Shown here: one piece after another, positions 28,801 through 36,199 of the stretch | Layout: each line of letters begins with the position of its first letter | How positions within the stretch are numbered: position 1 is the first letter of the stretch | Assembly: GCF_020539525.1 (NCBI RefSeq) | Contig: NZ_JACDXX010000007.1 | Coordinates: forward strand, 62,001 to 126,000 | DNA: 64,000 nt | Reading direction: 5' to 3' | From: Pseudogemmobacter faecipullorum | GTDB lineage: Bacteria; Pseudomonadota; Alphaproteobacteria; Rhodobacterales; Rhodobacteraceae | Notes under the pieces: generated by a model | What the model was told of the DNA's origin: nothing | The model's input: the letters and a program-made list of their open reading frames with translations, nothing else | Databases searched by the model: none | Program-made: the position numbers and the translations under genes

Positions 28801-28889
28801 TCGGCGAAGCCCATCGCCGTCAGAGTTGTGGCTGCCACCCCCGCTCCGGACAGCTTCATAAAGCTGCGGCGCGAAAGGTCGATATTCAA
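25809..28889 (-). CDS. fdhG: Formate dehydrogenase catalytic subunit, selenocysteine-containing (in-frame UGA), 1026 aa
   Basis: Periplasmic molybdenum/tungsten bis-MGD formate dehydrogenase of the FdnG/FdoG type. The reading frame is interrupted only by TGA at 28290-28292 and is in phase on both sides: [23 protein letters not shown], so UGA encodes Sec200 (E. coli FdnG Sec196). A SECIS-like hairpin starts right after it. N-terminus: twin-arginine signal [15 protein letters not shown] for Tat export, then the [4Fe-4S] motif CTYCSVACG. The start is taken as TTG at 28889, with ACGGAGGT 5 nt upstream; the frame remains open further upstream, but without signal-peptide logic. Not a pseudogene: selA, selB, selC and selD are all here. 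Confidence 0.97.
28247..28292 (-). promoter_or_regulatory. Sec UGA codon plus SECIS-like hairpin in fdhG
   Basis: The UGA codon (28290-28292) is immediately followed by CACGGCC (28283-28289), which pairs perfectly with GGCCGTG (28247-28253 on the plus strand as CACGGCC), giving a 7-bp helix closing a 29-nt apical region. Position and size agree with bacterial SECIS elements recognised by SelB, for example in E. coli fdnG. Confidence 0.85.
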
Positions 28890-28940
28890 GGGACACCTCC
28901 GTAACTGCCTTGGCGCCAGTCCTCTGGAAAGGAAGGCACT

Positions 28941-29171
28941 GTGGGTTGCTGTGATCGTCTCCAGATCAGCCAAGCTTGCCTGATTAACCAAGCCTGTCAA
29001 GGACAGCGGGCAGAGCCGTGGCACTTAGCTTTCATGGATTGCAAAAACTGCCGCTGCGTCAGCCTGCTTGCTGTGGCTGGCGGGGGGTGCGACAAGTGTC
29101 CGTGCACCCGGTCTGGCCCGGCTGTCGCAGCGGCGGCGGGTGCTTTTACCGATTGTGACGGAGAGCGATGA
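28941..29171 (+). CDS. Candidate small Cys-rich protein overlapping selD, 76 aa (speculative)
   Basis: Unrecognised open frame in the divergent fdhG/selD region: GTG start with AAGGAAGG a few bases upstream, 76 residues with 11 cysteines, including two CxxCxC motifs (CKNCRC and CDKCPC). It ends in a TGA that overlaps the selD start as ATGATGA, so translational coupling to selD is possible. An internal ATG at 29034 would give a 45-aa form with 7 Cys but no clear ribosome-binding site. Against coding: third-position GC is clearly lower than in neighbouring genes, and it covers the promoter region of fdhG and selD. If real, it might bind metal or selenium (pure inference). Confidence 0.3.
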   Translation: MGCCDRLQISQACLINQACQGQRAEPWHLAFMDCKNCRCVSLLAVAGGGCDKCPCTRSGPAVAAAAGAFTDCDGER

Positions 29172-30229
29172 TGAATGCGTCCGAACCCCAGGCTGAACCC
29201 CGGCTGACCTCGCTGTCACATGGCGGCGGCTGCGGCTGTAAAATCGCGCCTGGCGTATTGTCGGGGATCCTGCGCGGCACGGCCGCCCTGCCGATCCCGG
29301 AAGCGCTGCTGGTCGGGATCGAGACTGCGGATGATGCGGCGGTCTATCAGCTGAATGAGCATCAGGCGCTGGTTGCCACCACCGATTTCTTTATGCCGAT
29401 TGTCGATGATCCGCAGGATTTCGGCCGCATTGCCGCGACCAATGCGATTTCGGATGTCTATGCTATGGGCGGCACGCCGATCTTCGCCCTGGCTCTGGTC
29501 GGCATGCCGATCAATGTGCTCTCGGTCGCGACCATCGGCAAAATCCTCGATGGCGGCTCGCAGGCCTGTCGCGCCGCCGGAATTCCGATCGCCGGTGGCC
29601 ATACGATCGACTCGGTTGAGGCGATCTATGGTCTGGTTGCGCTTGGCCTTGTTGATCCGGCGCATGTGAAGAAAAACGCTGCCGCAAGGGAAGGCGATGT
29701 GCTGGTTTTCGGCAAGCCGCTCGGGGTTGGTATCTATTCGGCGGCGCTGAAAAAGGGCCAGCTCGATCAGGCGGGCTATGCTGATATGGTCGCGACCACC
29801 ACCCGGCTGAATACGCCGGGGCCGAAGCTGGCGAAATTGCCGGGCGTGCATGCCATGACCGATGTCACCGGCTTTGGCCTTGGCGGTCATGCGCTGGAAA
29901 TGGCGCGCGGCGCGGGCCTCGGTATCCGGCTCGACTGGGCGAAAGTGCCGCTTCTGGAGCGGGCGCGGGGCCTGGCAGAGGCGGGCTATATCACCGGCGC
30001 TTCGGGGCGCAACTGGGCCAGCTACGGCGCTGAGATTGACTTTAACCGGGCGATGTCGCCGGTGGATCAGGCGCTGCTGAGCGATCCGCAGACCTCGGGC
30101 GGGCTGCTGGTTGCCTGTGCGCCGGAAGCGGTGGCTGAGGTGCTGGCGATCTTCCGTGCCGAAGGCTTTGGCGCGGCCGCCGTGATCGGCGAGGTGACCG
30201 GCGGGGCGGGGCGTCTCGCCATCGCCTGA
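29168..30229 (+). CDS. selD: Selenide, water dikinase SelD, 353 aa
   Basis: Makes selenophosphate from selenide and ATP for both SelA and MnmH. The active-site region SHGGGCGCKIAPG has Cys22 and Lys25 at the positions of E. coli Cys17 and Lys20 (a Cys, not a Sec, form). The Mg-ATP aspartates lie in TADDAAVYQLNE-like and TTDFFMPIVDDPQDFG segments, with the conserved GGHTID and TDVTGFGLGGHALEM later on. Divergent from the fdhG operon; a GGAG site precedes the ATGATG start. Confidence 0.97.
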   Translation: MMNASEPQAEPRLTSLSHGGGCGCKIAPGVLSGILRGTAALPIPEALLVGIETADDAAVYQLNEHQALVATTDFFMPIVDDPQDFGRIAATNAISDVYAMGGTPIFALALVGMPINVLSVATIGKILDGGSQACRAAGIPIAGGHTIDSVEAIYGLVALGLVDPAHVKKNAAAREGDVLVFGKPLGVGIYSAALKKGQLDQAGYADMVATTTRLNTPGPKLAKLPGVHAMTDVTGFGLGGHALEMARGAGLGIRLDWAKVPLLERARGLAEAGYITGASGRNWASYGAEIDFNRAMSPVDQALLSDPQTSGGLLVACAPEAVAEVLAIFRAEGFGAAAVIGEVTGGAGRLAIA

Positions 30230-30245
30230 GCGCGGCACAAAGCGA

Positions 30246-30283
30246 AAAACGGCGGCAGGATCAGATCCCGCCGCCGTTTTCTT
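30246..30283. terminator. Bidirectional terminator between selD and dctP
   Basis: AAAACGGCGGC pairs with GCCGCCGTTTT (11 bp), then after one mismatch GGAT pairs with ATCC around CAG. T-rich flanks occur on both strands, so it can end selD (plus) and dctP (minus) transcripts. Confidence 0.9.
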
Positions 30284-30311
30284 ATTCAGACAGGGCTTAT
30301 TCAGACAGGGC
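30282..30311. repeat. 15-bp tandem duplication spanning the dctP stop codon
   Basis: TTATTCAGACAGGGC occurs twice head to tail (30282-30296 and 30297-30311). On the minus strand each copy encodes Ala-Leu-Ser-Glu-stop, so the gene's last codons and stop are repeated directly after the real stop. Confidence 0.9.
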
Positions 30312-31274
30312 TTTTGCCTCGGCTTCCAGATCGGTCAGAAGCGGCGTTGCCTCGCGCCAGTGCTCATACCAGTCCCCGACCGCCGGGCCAAAGACCTCGG
30401 GTCCGGCTTTGACCACATTGGCCCCGGCCTCAATCAGTTTCGCGCGGTAATCGGCGTCAATTCCCGGGTAGGCAGCGCGGATTTCAGCCACTTCCTCGCC
30501 GACCAGCCGGGCGATCAGCGCCTGATCCCCGGGGCTGTAGCTTTGCCATTTGCGGGCCGAAGCGACGGCGAACATCGGGAAAATCATATGGCCGGTATCG
30601 AGCACGACCTCGGAATAATCGTAGAAACGATTGTTGAACGTGCCCTCAAAATCGAGCTGCATACCGTCAATCTGGCCATTGGCATAAGCGTCAAACAGCT
30701 CGGTCAGCGGCATCGGTGTCGGCGCGGTACCGGCGCGGGTCCAGAAATCCAGCTCCTGGGCCAGCGGCACGGTGCGGATCTTGCGCCCCGATAAAGTGCC
30801 ATCCGCATTCAGCGCCGCGCGCAGATTGACCAGCCGCATTCCCGCCATGCCAAGGCCGAGACCCTTCAGCCCAAGCGTGCCGAGTTTTTCCTGCAGCGCC
30901 ATGGCGGTAGGCCCCTCCAGCAGTTTTGCCGCCGCTTCAGCCGAGGGCACCAGATAGGGCGCGGTCAGAATGCCGTAATCGGCATCGCGGTTGGTCAGCT
31001 CGCCCACGGTCAGAAAGGCCAGATCCAGCGCGCCGGACTGCAGCTGTTGCAGCATCTGCGCCTCAGATCCCAGCTGGCCGGCCGGAAAGACATTCAGCGT
31101 GATCCGCCCGCCACTCCCGGCGCTCAGCTTTTCAGCCAGATCCCGGGCCGAGCGGCTCCACTGATGCGGCGGCGGCGTGATCAGCCCGATGCGCAGGGTC
31201 TCGGCCAGCGCGGGGACGGCAAGGGCAAGGGTGATAAGGGTTGCCGTCAGCAGGCGGCGGGGCAGGGTGAACAT
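30297..31274 (-). CDS. dctP: TRAP transporter substrate-binding protein, DctP family, 325 aa
   Basis: Periplasmic receptor of a sodium-driven TRAP carboxylate transporter. Signal peptide MFTLPRRLLTATLITLALAVPALA, then LRIGLITPPPHQWSRSARDLAEKL, the typical DctP opening, GQLGSEAQMLQQLQSGALDLAF, and the GRKIRTVP segment that usually carries the carboxylate-binding Arg. The start is taken at the ATG preceded by GGAGG; the frame is open upstream but overlaps dctM. Ligand not predictable. Last gene of a minus-strand run that begins with iron-uptake genes. Confidence 0.9.
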   Translation of the reverse strand: MFTLPRRLLTATLITLALAVPALAETLRIGLITPPPHQWSRSARDLAEKLSAGSGGRITLNVFPAGQLGSEAQMLQQLQSGALDLAFLTVGELTNRDADYGILTAPYLVPSAEAAAKLLEGPTAMALQEKLGTLGLKGLGLGMAGMRLVNLRAALNADGTLSGRKIRTVPLAQELDFWTRAGTAPTPMPLTELFDAYANGQIDGMQLDFEGTFNNRFYDYSEVVLDTGHMIFPMFAVASARKWQSYSPGDQALIARLVGEEVAEIRAAYPGIDADYRAKLIEAGANVVKAGPEVFGPAVGDWYEHWREATPLLTDLEAEAKALSE

Positions 31275-31276
31275 GG

Positions 31277-32542
31277 TCAGCCTCCGGCAGTGGACTGGGA
31301 TGCGGTGATCACCGTCAGCCCGGCCAGAACGGCCAGCATGGCGGCAAAGAAGGGGATCAGCAGCCGCGACAGCCGGGTCGAAGAGACCCCGGTCATCAGC
31401 GAGGCGGTGTAAAGCCCGGCACCCACGGGGGGCGTCAGCAGACCAAGCGCCATATTGAGGCAAAGGATCACGCCAAAGGCCAGCGGGTCGATGCCGTAGA
31501 CCCCGGTCGCCACCGGCAGCAGCACCGGCGCGGTCAGGATGATGCCGGGCACCGGCTCCAGGATCGTCCCCAGCGCCAGAAGCAGAATATTGAACAGGAT
31601 CAGGAACATCAGCGGCGATCCGGCCAGATCCTGGATCAGGCTGGCGGCGGCGGCGGGCAGGTTCGAGAAAGTCATCACCCAGCCGATCAGCTGCGCGCAG
31701 GCGACCAGATAGAGCACCGCCCCCGAGGTGATGGCGGCGCGGATAAAAATCTGCGGCAGATCGCGCAGCTGCAGTTCACCATAGACAAAGCGCCCTACCA
31801 GAAGCGTGACCAGGGCGGCAATTGCGGCGGATTCGGTGGGGGTTGCCACTGCGCCGAGGATCGAGGCCACCACCACCACTGGCACAAAAAGCGCGGGCAA
31901 GGCATCGATCACCGCGCTGATACGCTCGCGCCCGCTCATCCGGCCCGAAACCGGCAGGGCATGGCGGCGCCCGAGCCAGGCGATGACAGCGGCAAAGGCC
32001 AAAGCGAGGGCGAGACCGGGCAGGAAGGCGGCGCGGAAGATATCGGCCACCGGCAGCTGGGCGACAGTGGCAAAGACGATCAGGTTCATCGAGGGCGGCA
32101 GAGCCGGGGCGAGCAGTCCTCCGGCGGCGGTCACCGCGGCCGAGAGATCGCGCGGATAGCCCGCCCGCTCCATCTCCGGCACGGCGAGGCGCGACATTAC
32201 CGTCAGCTGCGCCACGGTCGAGCCGAGGATTGAGGCCATCATCAGATTGGCCAGCAGATTGACATGCGCCAGCCCGGCGCGCAAAGGCATCAGCAGCGCC
32301 GCGGCCAGGGTCAGCAGTCTGCGCCCGATGCCGCCTGCGCCCATCATCTCGCCCAGCAGGATGAACAAAGGCAGCGAGAGCAGAGCATAGCTCTCGATTC
32401 CGGCAAAGAACTGCTGCGGCAGGCCCTGGATCAGGATCTCATTACCGCCTTCGACCATCAGGATCAGGCTGGCCGCGACCAGCACAAAAGCGATCGGCGC
32501 GCCGAGAAACAGCAGGAAAGTGAAGGAAAGCCCGGCGATCAT
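31277..32542 (-). CDS. dctM: TRAP transporter large permease, DctM family, 421 aa
   Basis: The 12-13-helix permease subunit. Hydrophobic throughout, with the family hallmarks GAPIAFVLVAASL, EMMGAGGIGRRLL, GLAHVNLLANLMMASILGSTVAQL and, near the C-terminus, GLLTPPVGAGLYTASLMTGVS. Overlaps dctQ by 4 nt and lies 2 nt before dctP, so all three TRAP parts are one unit. Confidence 0.93.
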   Translation of the reverse strand: MIAGLSFTFLLFLGAPIAFVLVAASLILMVEGGNEILIQGLPQQFFAGIESYALLSLPLFILLGEMMGAGGIGRRLLTLAAALLMPLRAGLAHVNLLANLMMASILGSTVAQLTVMSRLAVPEMERAGYPRDLSAAVTAAGGLLAPALPPSMNLIVFATVAQLPVADIFRAAFLPGLALALAFAAVIAWLGRRHALPVSGRMSGRERISAVIDALPALFVPVVVVASILGAVATPTESAAIAALVTLLVGRFVYGELQLRDLPQIFIRAAITSGAVLYLVACAQLIGWVMTFSNLPAAAASLIQDLAGSPLMFLILFNILLLALGTILEPVPGIILTAPVLLPVATGVYGIDPLAFGVILCLNMALGLLTPPVGAGLYTASLMTGVSSTRLSRLLIPFFAAMLAVLAGLTVITASQSTAGG

Positions 32543-33129
32543 GACCGGCTCCGCAGTGCCGCGATATCGGCCCCGAGCTGGGCGAGGATGTGCAGCACCG
32601 AGGTCAGGGTGGTGAGCGGCATCACCAGCCAGAACCAGATCTTGCGCAGGCCAAGGGTCTGGGTCGGATCGCTGTAAAGGAAGTTAAAGCTTGCCGCCTC
32701 GTAAGCGCTGGCCGAGCCGGCACGGATCAGCCCCGGCAGGTCGAGCCAGTTCCAGATCACCAGCGCCATGATGAGGAGGAAGCTCAGGACCGCGAGATCG
32801 GTCGCGAGCTGCAGCCAGAGCGCGGCGCGCGGCGGCAGGGTCTCGGGCAAAAGCGCGATGGTCATATGCGATTTCTGCGCCACCGCCAGCGAGGCCCCCA
32901 GAAAGGCAAGGCAGACCATCAGATGCACCGCCAGCTCATCGGCCTGGATCAGCGGCTGTTGCAGAAAGCGCATCAGCGCGCTGGCCAGCATCAGCGCGAA
33001 AATCAGCGCGGTGAGGCTGGCGGCGAGGGCGGCCTCGGCCCGCATCACGCCATGGCTGAGGCGGGCAAGACGCCCTCTGCCCAAAGGGGCGGACAGAGGC
33101 AGGGCAGGGGCAGGATCACACATGGGCAT
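32539..33129 (-). CDS. dctQ: TRAP transporter small permease, DctQ family, 196 aa
   Basis: Four-helix membrane subunit that partners DctM: ALAASLTALIFALMLASALMRFL, LAVHLMVCLAFLGASLAVAQKSHM (a typical DctQ helix), LQLATDLAVLSFLLIMALVIWNW and the late IWFWLVMPLTTLTSVLHI. The start overlaps the stop of the iron-ABC ATPase gene by several bases; ATG at 33123 (six bases later) is an equally possible start. This overlap joins the TRAP genes to the siderophore importer operon. Confidence 0.88.
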   Translation of the reverse strand: MPMCDPAPALPLSAPLGRGRLARLSHGVMRAEAALAASLTALIFALMLASALMRFLQQPLIQADELAVHLMVCLAFLGASLAVAQKSHMTIALLPETLPPRAALWLQLATDLAVLSFLLIMALVIWNWLDLPGLIRAGSASAYEAASFNFLYSDPTQTLGLRKIWFWLVMPLTTLTSVLHILAQLGADIAALRSRS

Positions 33130-33919
33130 TCAGATCAGAGGAGACGGCTGCGGCGATCTCGCTATCGATCTGCACCATCAGATGGCCTTGCGAGCAGGTC
33201 TCAACCCGGGCCCGCACGCCGTAAACCTCGGCCAGCATCACCGGGGTCAGCACCTCGGCGGGCGGGCCGAAAGCATAGAGGCCGCCCTGATGCAGAATGG
33301 CGATCCGGTCAGCCCAGCGGGCAGCAAGGGCGAGGTCATGCAGCACGGCAAGCACGACGCGCCCCTCAGCGGCAATGCGGCGCAACTCGCCCAGCAGCCG
33401 CACCTGGCGGGCCAGATCCAGCGCCGAGGTCGGCTCATCAAGCAAAAGCAGGCGGGGGTCGCGCACAATGGCCTGGGCGAGGCTGACCATCTGGCGCTGA
33501 CCACCCGAAAGCTGATCCAGATCGCTCAGCGCCAGCTGTTCAATGCCCAGCCGGGTCAGCACTTCCATGGCGCGCTGCCCGGGGCGTCCGCCCTCGACCG
33601 CCTGTCCGGCGCGCAGGGCGGCGATCACCGTTTCCAGCACTGAGAGCGCCGCGCCCGAGGGCAGGGTCTGCGGCATAAAGCCGATCTTTTTTGCCCGGGC
33701 CGCGGCGGAGAGCGAGCGCAGATCCTCGCCGTCGAGCCGGATCTCGCCGGTGGCGGGGGCCAGCCGGGCGATGGCGCGCAAAAGCGTCGATTTTCCGGCG
33801 GCATTGGGTCCGGCCAGCACCGTGACTTCGCCGGGCCGGATCAGCGGCAGCGACAGATCGCGCAAGACCGGGCGTCTGCCATAGCCGACATTCAGATGGT
33901 TCAGGCTCAGGCCGCTCAT
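33116..33919 (-). CDS. Iron-siderophore ABC transporter ATPase (FecE/FepC-like), 267 aa
   Basis: ABC ATPase of the iron-chelate/cobalamin group. Walker A GPNAAGKSTLL, Q-loop MPQTLPSGAAL, signature LSGGQRQMVSLAQAI, Walker B LLLLDEPTSALD, and H-loop AVLHDLALAARWADRI. It powers the FecD-like permease just upstream (4-nt overlap). Siderophore specificity is inferred from the neighbouring NRPS and esterase genes. Confidence 0.92.
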   Translation of the reverse strand: MSGLSLNHLNVGYGRRPVLRDLSLPLIRPGEVTVLAGPNAAGKSTLLRAIARLAPATGEIRLDGEDLRSLSAAARAKKIGFMPQTLPSGAALSVLETVIAALRAGQAVEGGRPGQRAMEVLTRLGIEQLALSDLDQLSGGQRQMVSLAQAIVRDPRLLLLDEPTSALDLARQVRLLGELRRIAAEGRVVLAVLHDLALAARWADRIAILHQGGLYAFGPPAEVLTPVMLAEVYGVRARVETCSQGHLMVQIDSEIAAAVSSDLNAHV

Positions 33920-34956
33920 CCGCGCTTTCTCCCCTTCAGGATCAGCGAGAAGAAGATCGGCAGGCCAATCAGCGAGGTCACCAGACCAACCGGCAGCAAG
34001 ACGCCCGGCACCACGATTTTCGACAGGGTCGAGGCCAGCGACATGATCACGGCCCCGGTCAGAAGGCTCGCGGGCAGGAAGAAACGGTGATCCTCACCGA
34101 CCAGCATCCGGGCGATATGTGGGCCAGCAAGGCCGACAAAGCCGATCACGCCGACCATCGACACCGCCCCCGCCGCCAGCAGGCTGACACGCAACAGCGC
34201 CCAGCGGCGCAGGCCGGTGACATCAACGCCAAAGCTGCGCGCCTGTTCTTCGCCAAGACGCAAAGCGGTCAGCGCCCAGGCGGCGCGGAGCGCGAAGGGG
34301 AAGGTCAGGCTCAGCGCGATGGCCAGCAGCACCACCCCGGTCCAGCTGGCGGCGGAGAGATTGCCCATGGTCCAGAACACCAGTTGCTGCAAAGCATCGG
34401 CCGAGGCGATGAACTGCAGCAAAGACAGGAAAGCGGCGGCGGTGAAATTCAGCGCAATACCGAACAGGATCAGCACCTCTGGCCCGCCGCCCCGGATCCG
34501 CCCCATCAGCTGCAAAAGGCCAAGGGCCGCGAGGGCGAAGAGAAAGGCATTGGCCGAGACGCTCCAGACTGCGGGCAGGAAGGGCAGGGTCAGACCGAGG
34601 ACAATCGCGGTGGCGGCGCCAAGCGCGGCTGCGGCCGAGACGCCAAGGGTAAAAGGTTCGGCAAGGGGGTTTTCCAGCACGGTCTGCATCTCGGCCCCGG
34701 CCAAAGCCAGAGCGGCGCCGACCAGAAGCGCCAGCAAAGCCACCGGCAGGCGCACCTGCCAGATGATCACCGATGTGCCGCGCGACACCTCGCCGCCGGT
34801 CAGGGCTTTCAGCGTTTCCGACAAAGGCAGACCGGCCGGGCCGGTGGTCAGATCCGCCAGCACCGCGATCAGTGCCAGCAGGCCAAGCGCCAGCACCAGC
34901 GCCGTACGGCGGCGGTTCTGCTGATGGTAGCGCTCAAGAAGAGAAGGGGCAGTCAT
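33916..34956 (-). CDS. Iron-siderophore ABC transporter permease (FecCD family), 346 aa
   Basis: Inner-membrane channel of the FecCD/BtuC type, about ten helices: [45 protein letters not shown] (characteristic), NPLAEPFTLGVSAAAALGAA, GFVGLAGPHIARMLVGEDHRF (ATPase-contact loop) and a C-terminal GLVTSLIGLPIFFSLI. The start is set at MTAPSLLERYHQQ; the open frame upstream is Pro/Arg-rich and not family-like. Single permease, so it probably acts as a homodimer. Confidence 0.93.
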   Translation of the reverse strand: MTAPSLLERYHQQNRRRTALVLALGLLALIAVLADLTTGPAGLPLSETLKALTGGEVSRGTSVIIWQVRLPVALLALLVGAALALAGAEMQTVLENPLAEPFTLGVSAAAALGAATAIVLGLTLPFLPAVWSVSANAFLFALAALGLLQLMGRIRGGGPEVLILFGIALNFTAAAFLSLLQFIASADALQQLVFWTMGNLSAASWTGVVLLAIALSLTFPFALRAAWALTALRLGEEQARSFGVDVTGLRRWALLRVSLLAAGAVSMVGVIGFVGLAGPHIARMLVGEDHRFFLPASLLTGAVIMSLASTLSKIVVPGVLLPVGLVTSLIGLPIFFSLILKGRKRG

Positions 34957-35011
34957 AGCAACTCGGGGCTGGGGCTGGCGGCAAGGGGGGCGGCGCGCGA
35001 AGCGAAGCAAA

Positions 35012-36097
35012 TCAGGGGGCGGGGATCCACCAGGTGCCGGGGACCGAGACCGGCGAGAAGCGGCTGTCGATCTCGGCCAGGGTGGCGGCGGGATCGAGAT
35101 CGGCAAAGAGATCGGGGTGGAAGGTCTTGGCCAGATATTCGATCAGGGCGATATGCGAGGGGGTGTCATTGAACAGATGCCAGACGCCACGGGCACGGCC
35201 CTCGCTGACCGCGCTCAGCGCCGAGAAGCCGGGGGCCGAGGTCAGCGCGGTGAAACTGGCTTCAGCATCGCTGGCCCCGACGGCGGTGCCGAGCACCAGG
35301 CCGCCCCGCGCCGCCATATGCGCGCCGCCGGTGGCAATGTAGAAATCTGGATCCTCGGCGATCAGAAACTCAAGGCTGACAGTGCCGAGCACGCCATCGA
35401 CGGCACGCGCCCCGATATTCTCGCCGCCCGCGGTGGTGATGAAATCATTGAACACGCCTGCGCCCACGGTCGAGCAGCAATTGGCGGGGGCGGCATGGAC
35501 ATGGAAAAAGACCGATGGCTTTTCCGGCGCCGCCCCGGCGAGGCGGTCGCGGATGCGGTTCAAGCGGCTCTCATAGAATTCGGCGAATGCCTCGGCTCTT
35601 TCACTGCCATCGGTCAGGGCACCGAGGATGCGCAGCGAGGGGATCGAGTTCTCCTGGGGATGGGCGAAGAAATCGACATAGGCCACGGCAATACCCGCGC
35701 TTTCCAGCTGGCCCCGCGCCGTCTCCATCGCCGGATCACCCTGATCCATCAGCGAGAGCACCACCAGATCGGGATCGAGCGAGATGATGGTCTCGACCGA
35801 AATATCGCGATTGCCCGAACCGACCGGGCGGATCGCATCAATCGCGGGGAATTTCGCGCGATAAGCGGCAAGGGTCGGCTCATCGAGCGCCTTATCCAGC
35901 CGCCAGCCCGTGACCAGCGCCACGGGGTCGTCATGCATCAGCCCCAGCACCGCCATATGCCGGCCCTCGCCGAGCACGATTTTCTGCGCCGGAGCCGCGA
36001 GCACCACCTCACGGCCGAGAATATCGCTCACCCGGATTTCGGCCATCAGGGGGGAGGCGAGGGCGCTGAGCGCGGCGGCAAGCAGCAGGCGGAGCAT
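35012..36097 (-). CDS. Iron-siderophore ABC transporter substrate-binding protein, 361 aa
   Basis: Periplasmic class III binding protein (FecB/FepB/BtuF fold). Signal peptide MLRLLLAAALSALASPLMA, then IRVSDILGREVVLAAPAQKIVLGEGRHM, typical for this group, followed by SVETIISLDPDLVVLS and an inter-lobe helix. Expected to hand a ferric siderophore to the permease 55 nt downstream. The ligand could be the catecholate made by the NRPS genes at 38.7-44.5 kb (inference). Confidence 0.88.
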   Translation of the reverse strand: MLRLLLAAALSALASPLMAEIRVSDILGREVVLAAPAQKIVLGEGRHMAVLGLMHDDPVALVTGWRLDKALDEPTLAAYRAKFPAIDAIRPVGSGNRDISVETIISLDPDLVVLSLMDQGDPAMETARGQLESAGIAVAYVDFFAHPQENSIPSLRILGALTDGSERAEAFAEFYESRLNRIRDRLAGAAPEKPSVFFHVHAAPANCCSTVGAGVFNDFITTAGGENIGARAVDGVLGTVSLEFLIAEDPDFYIATGGAHMAARGGLVLGTAVGASDAEASFTALTSAPGFSALSAVSEGRARGVWHLFNDTPSHIALIEYLAKTFHPDLFADLDPAATLAEIDSRFSPVSVPGTWWIPAP

Positions 36098-36199
36098 GAG
36101 ATGGCACTTTCAGCAGGGGGGCGGCAGAGGGGGAGAGCAGGGGCCGGATGGCAGAAGGGGGCGGTTGCCCCGCCCCCTGAGATATTCAAGCGCCGAGGA

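Noticed and set aside
25809-29024. Formate dehydrogenase catalytic gene appearing as two separate frames (possible pseudogene)
   Set aside because: The only interruption is a UGA at the exact Sec position of the family, the frame is continuous on both sides, a SECIS-like hairpin follows, and all Sec genes are adjacent.
29021-29036. Sigma-54-like TGGCAC-N5-TTTCA sequence between fdhG and selD
   Set aside because: The -12 element lacks the essential GC, and only one half matches; not enough to call a promoter.
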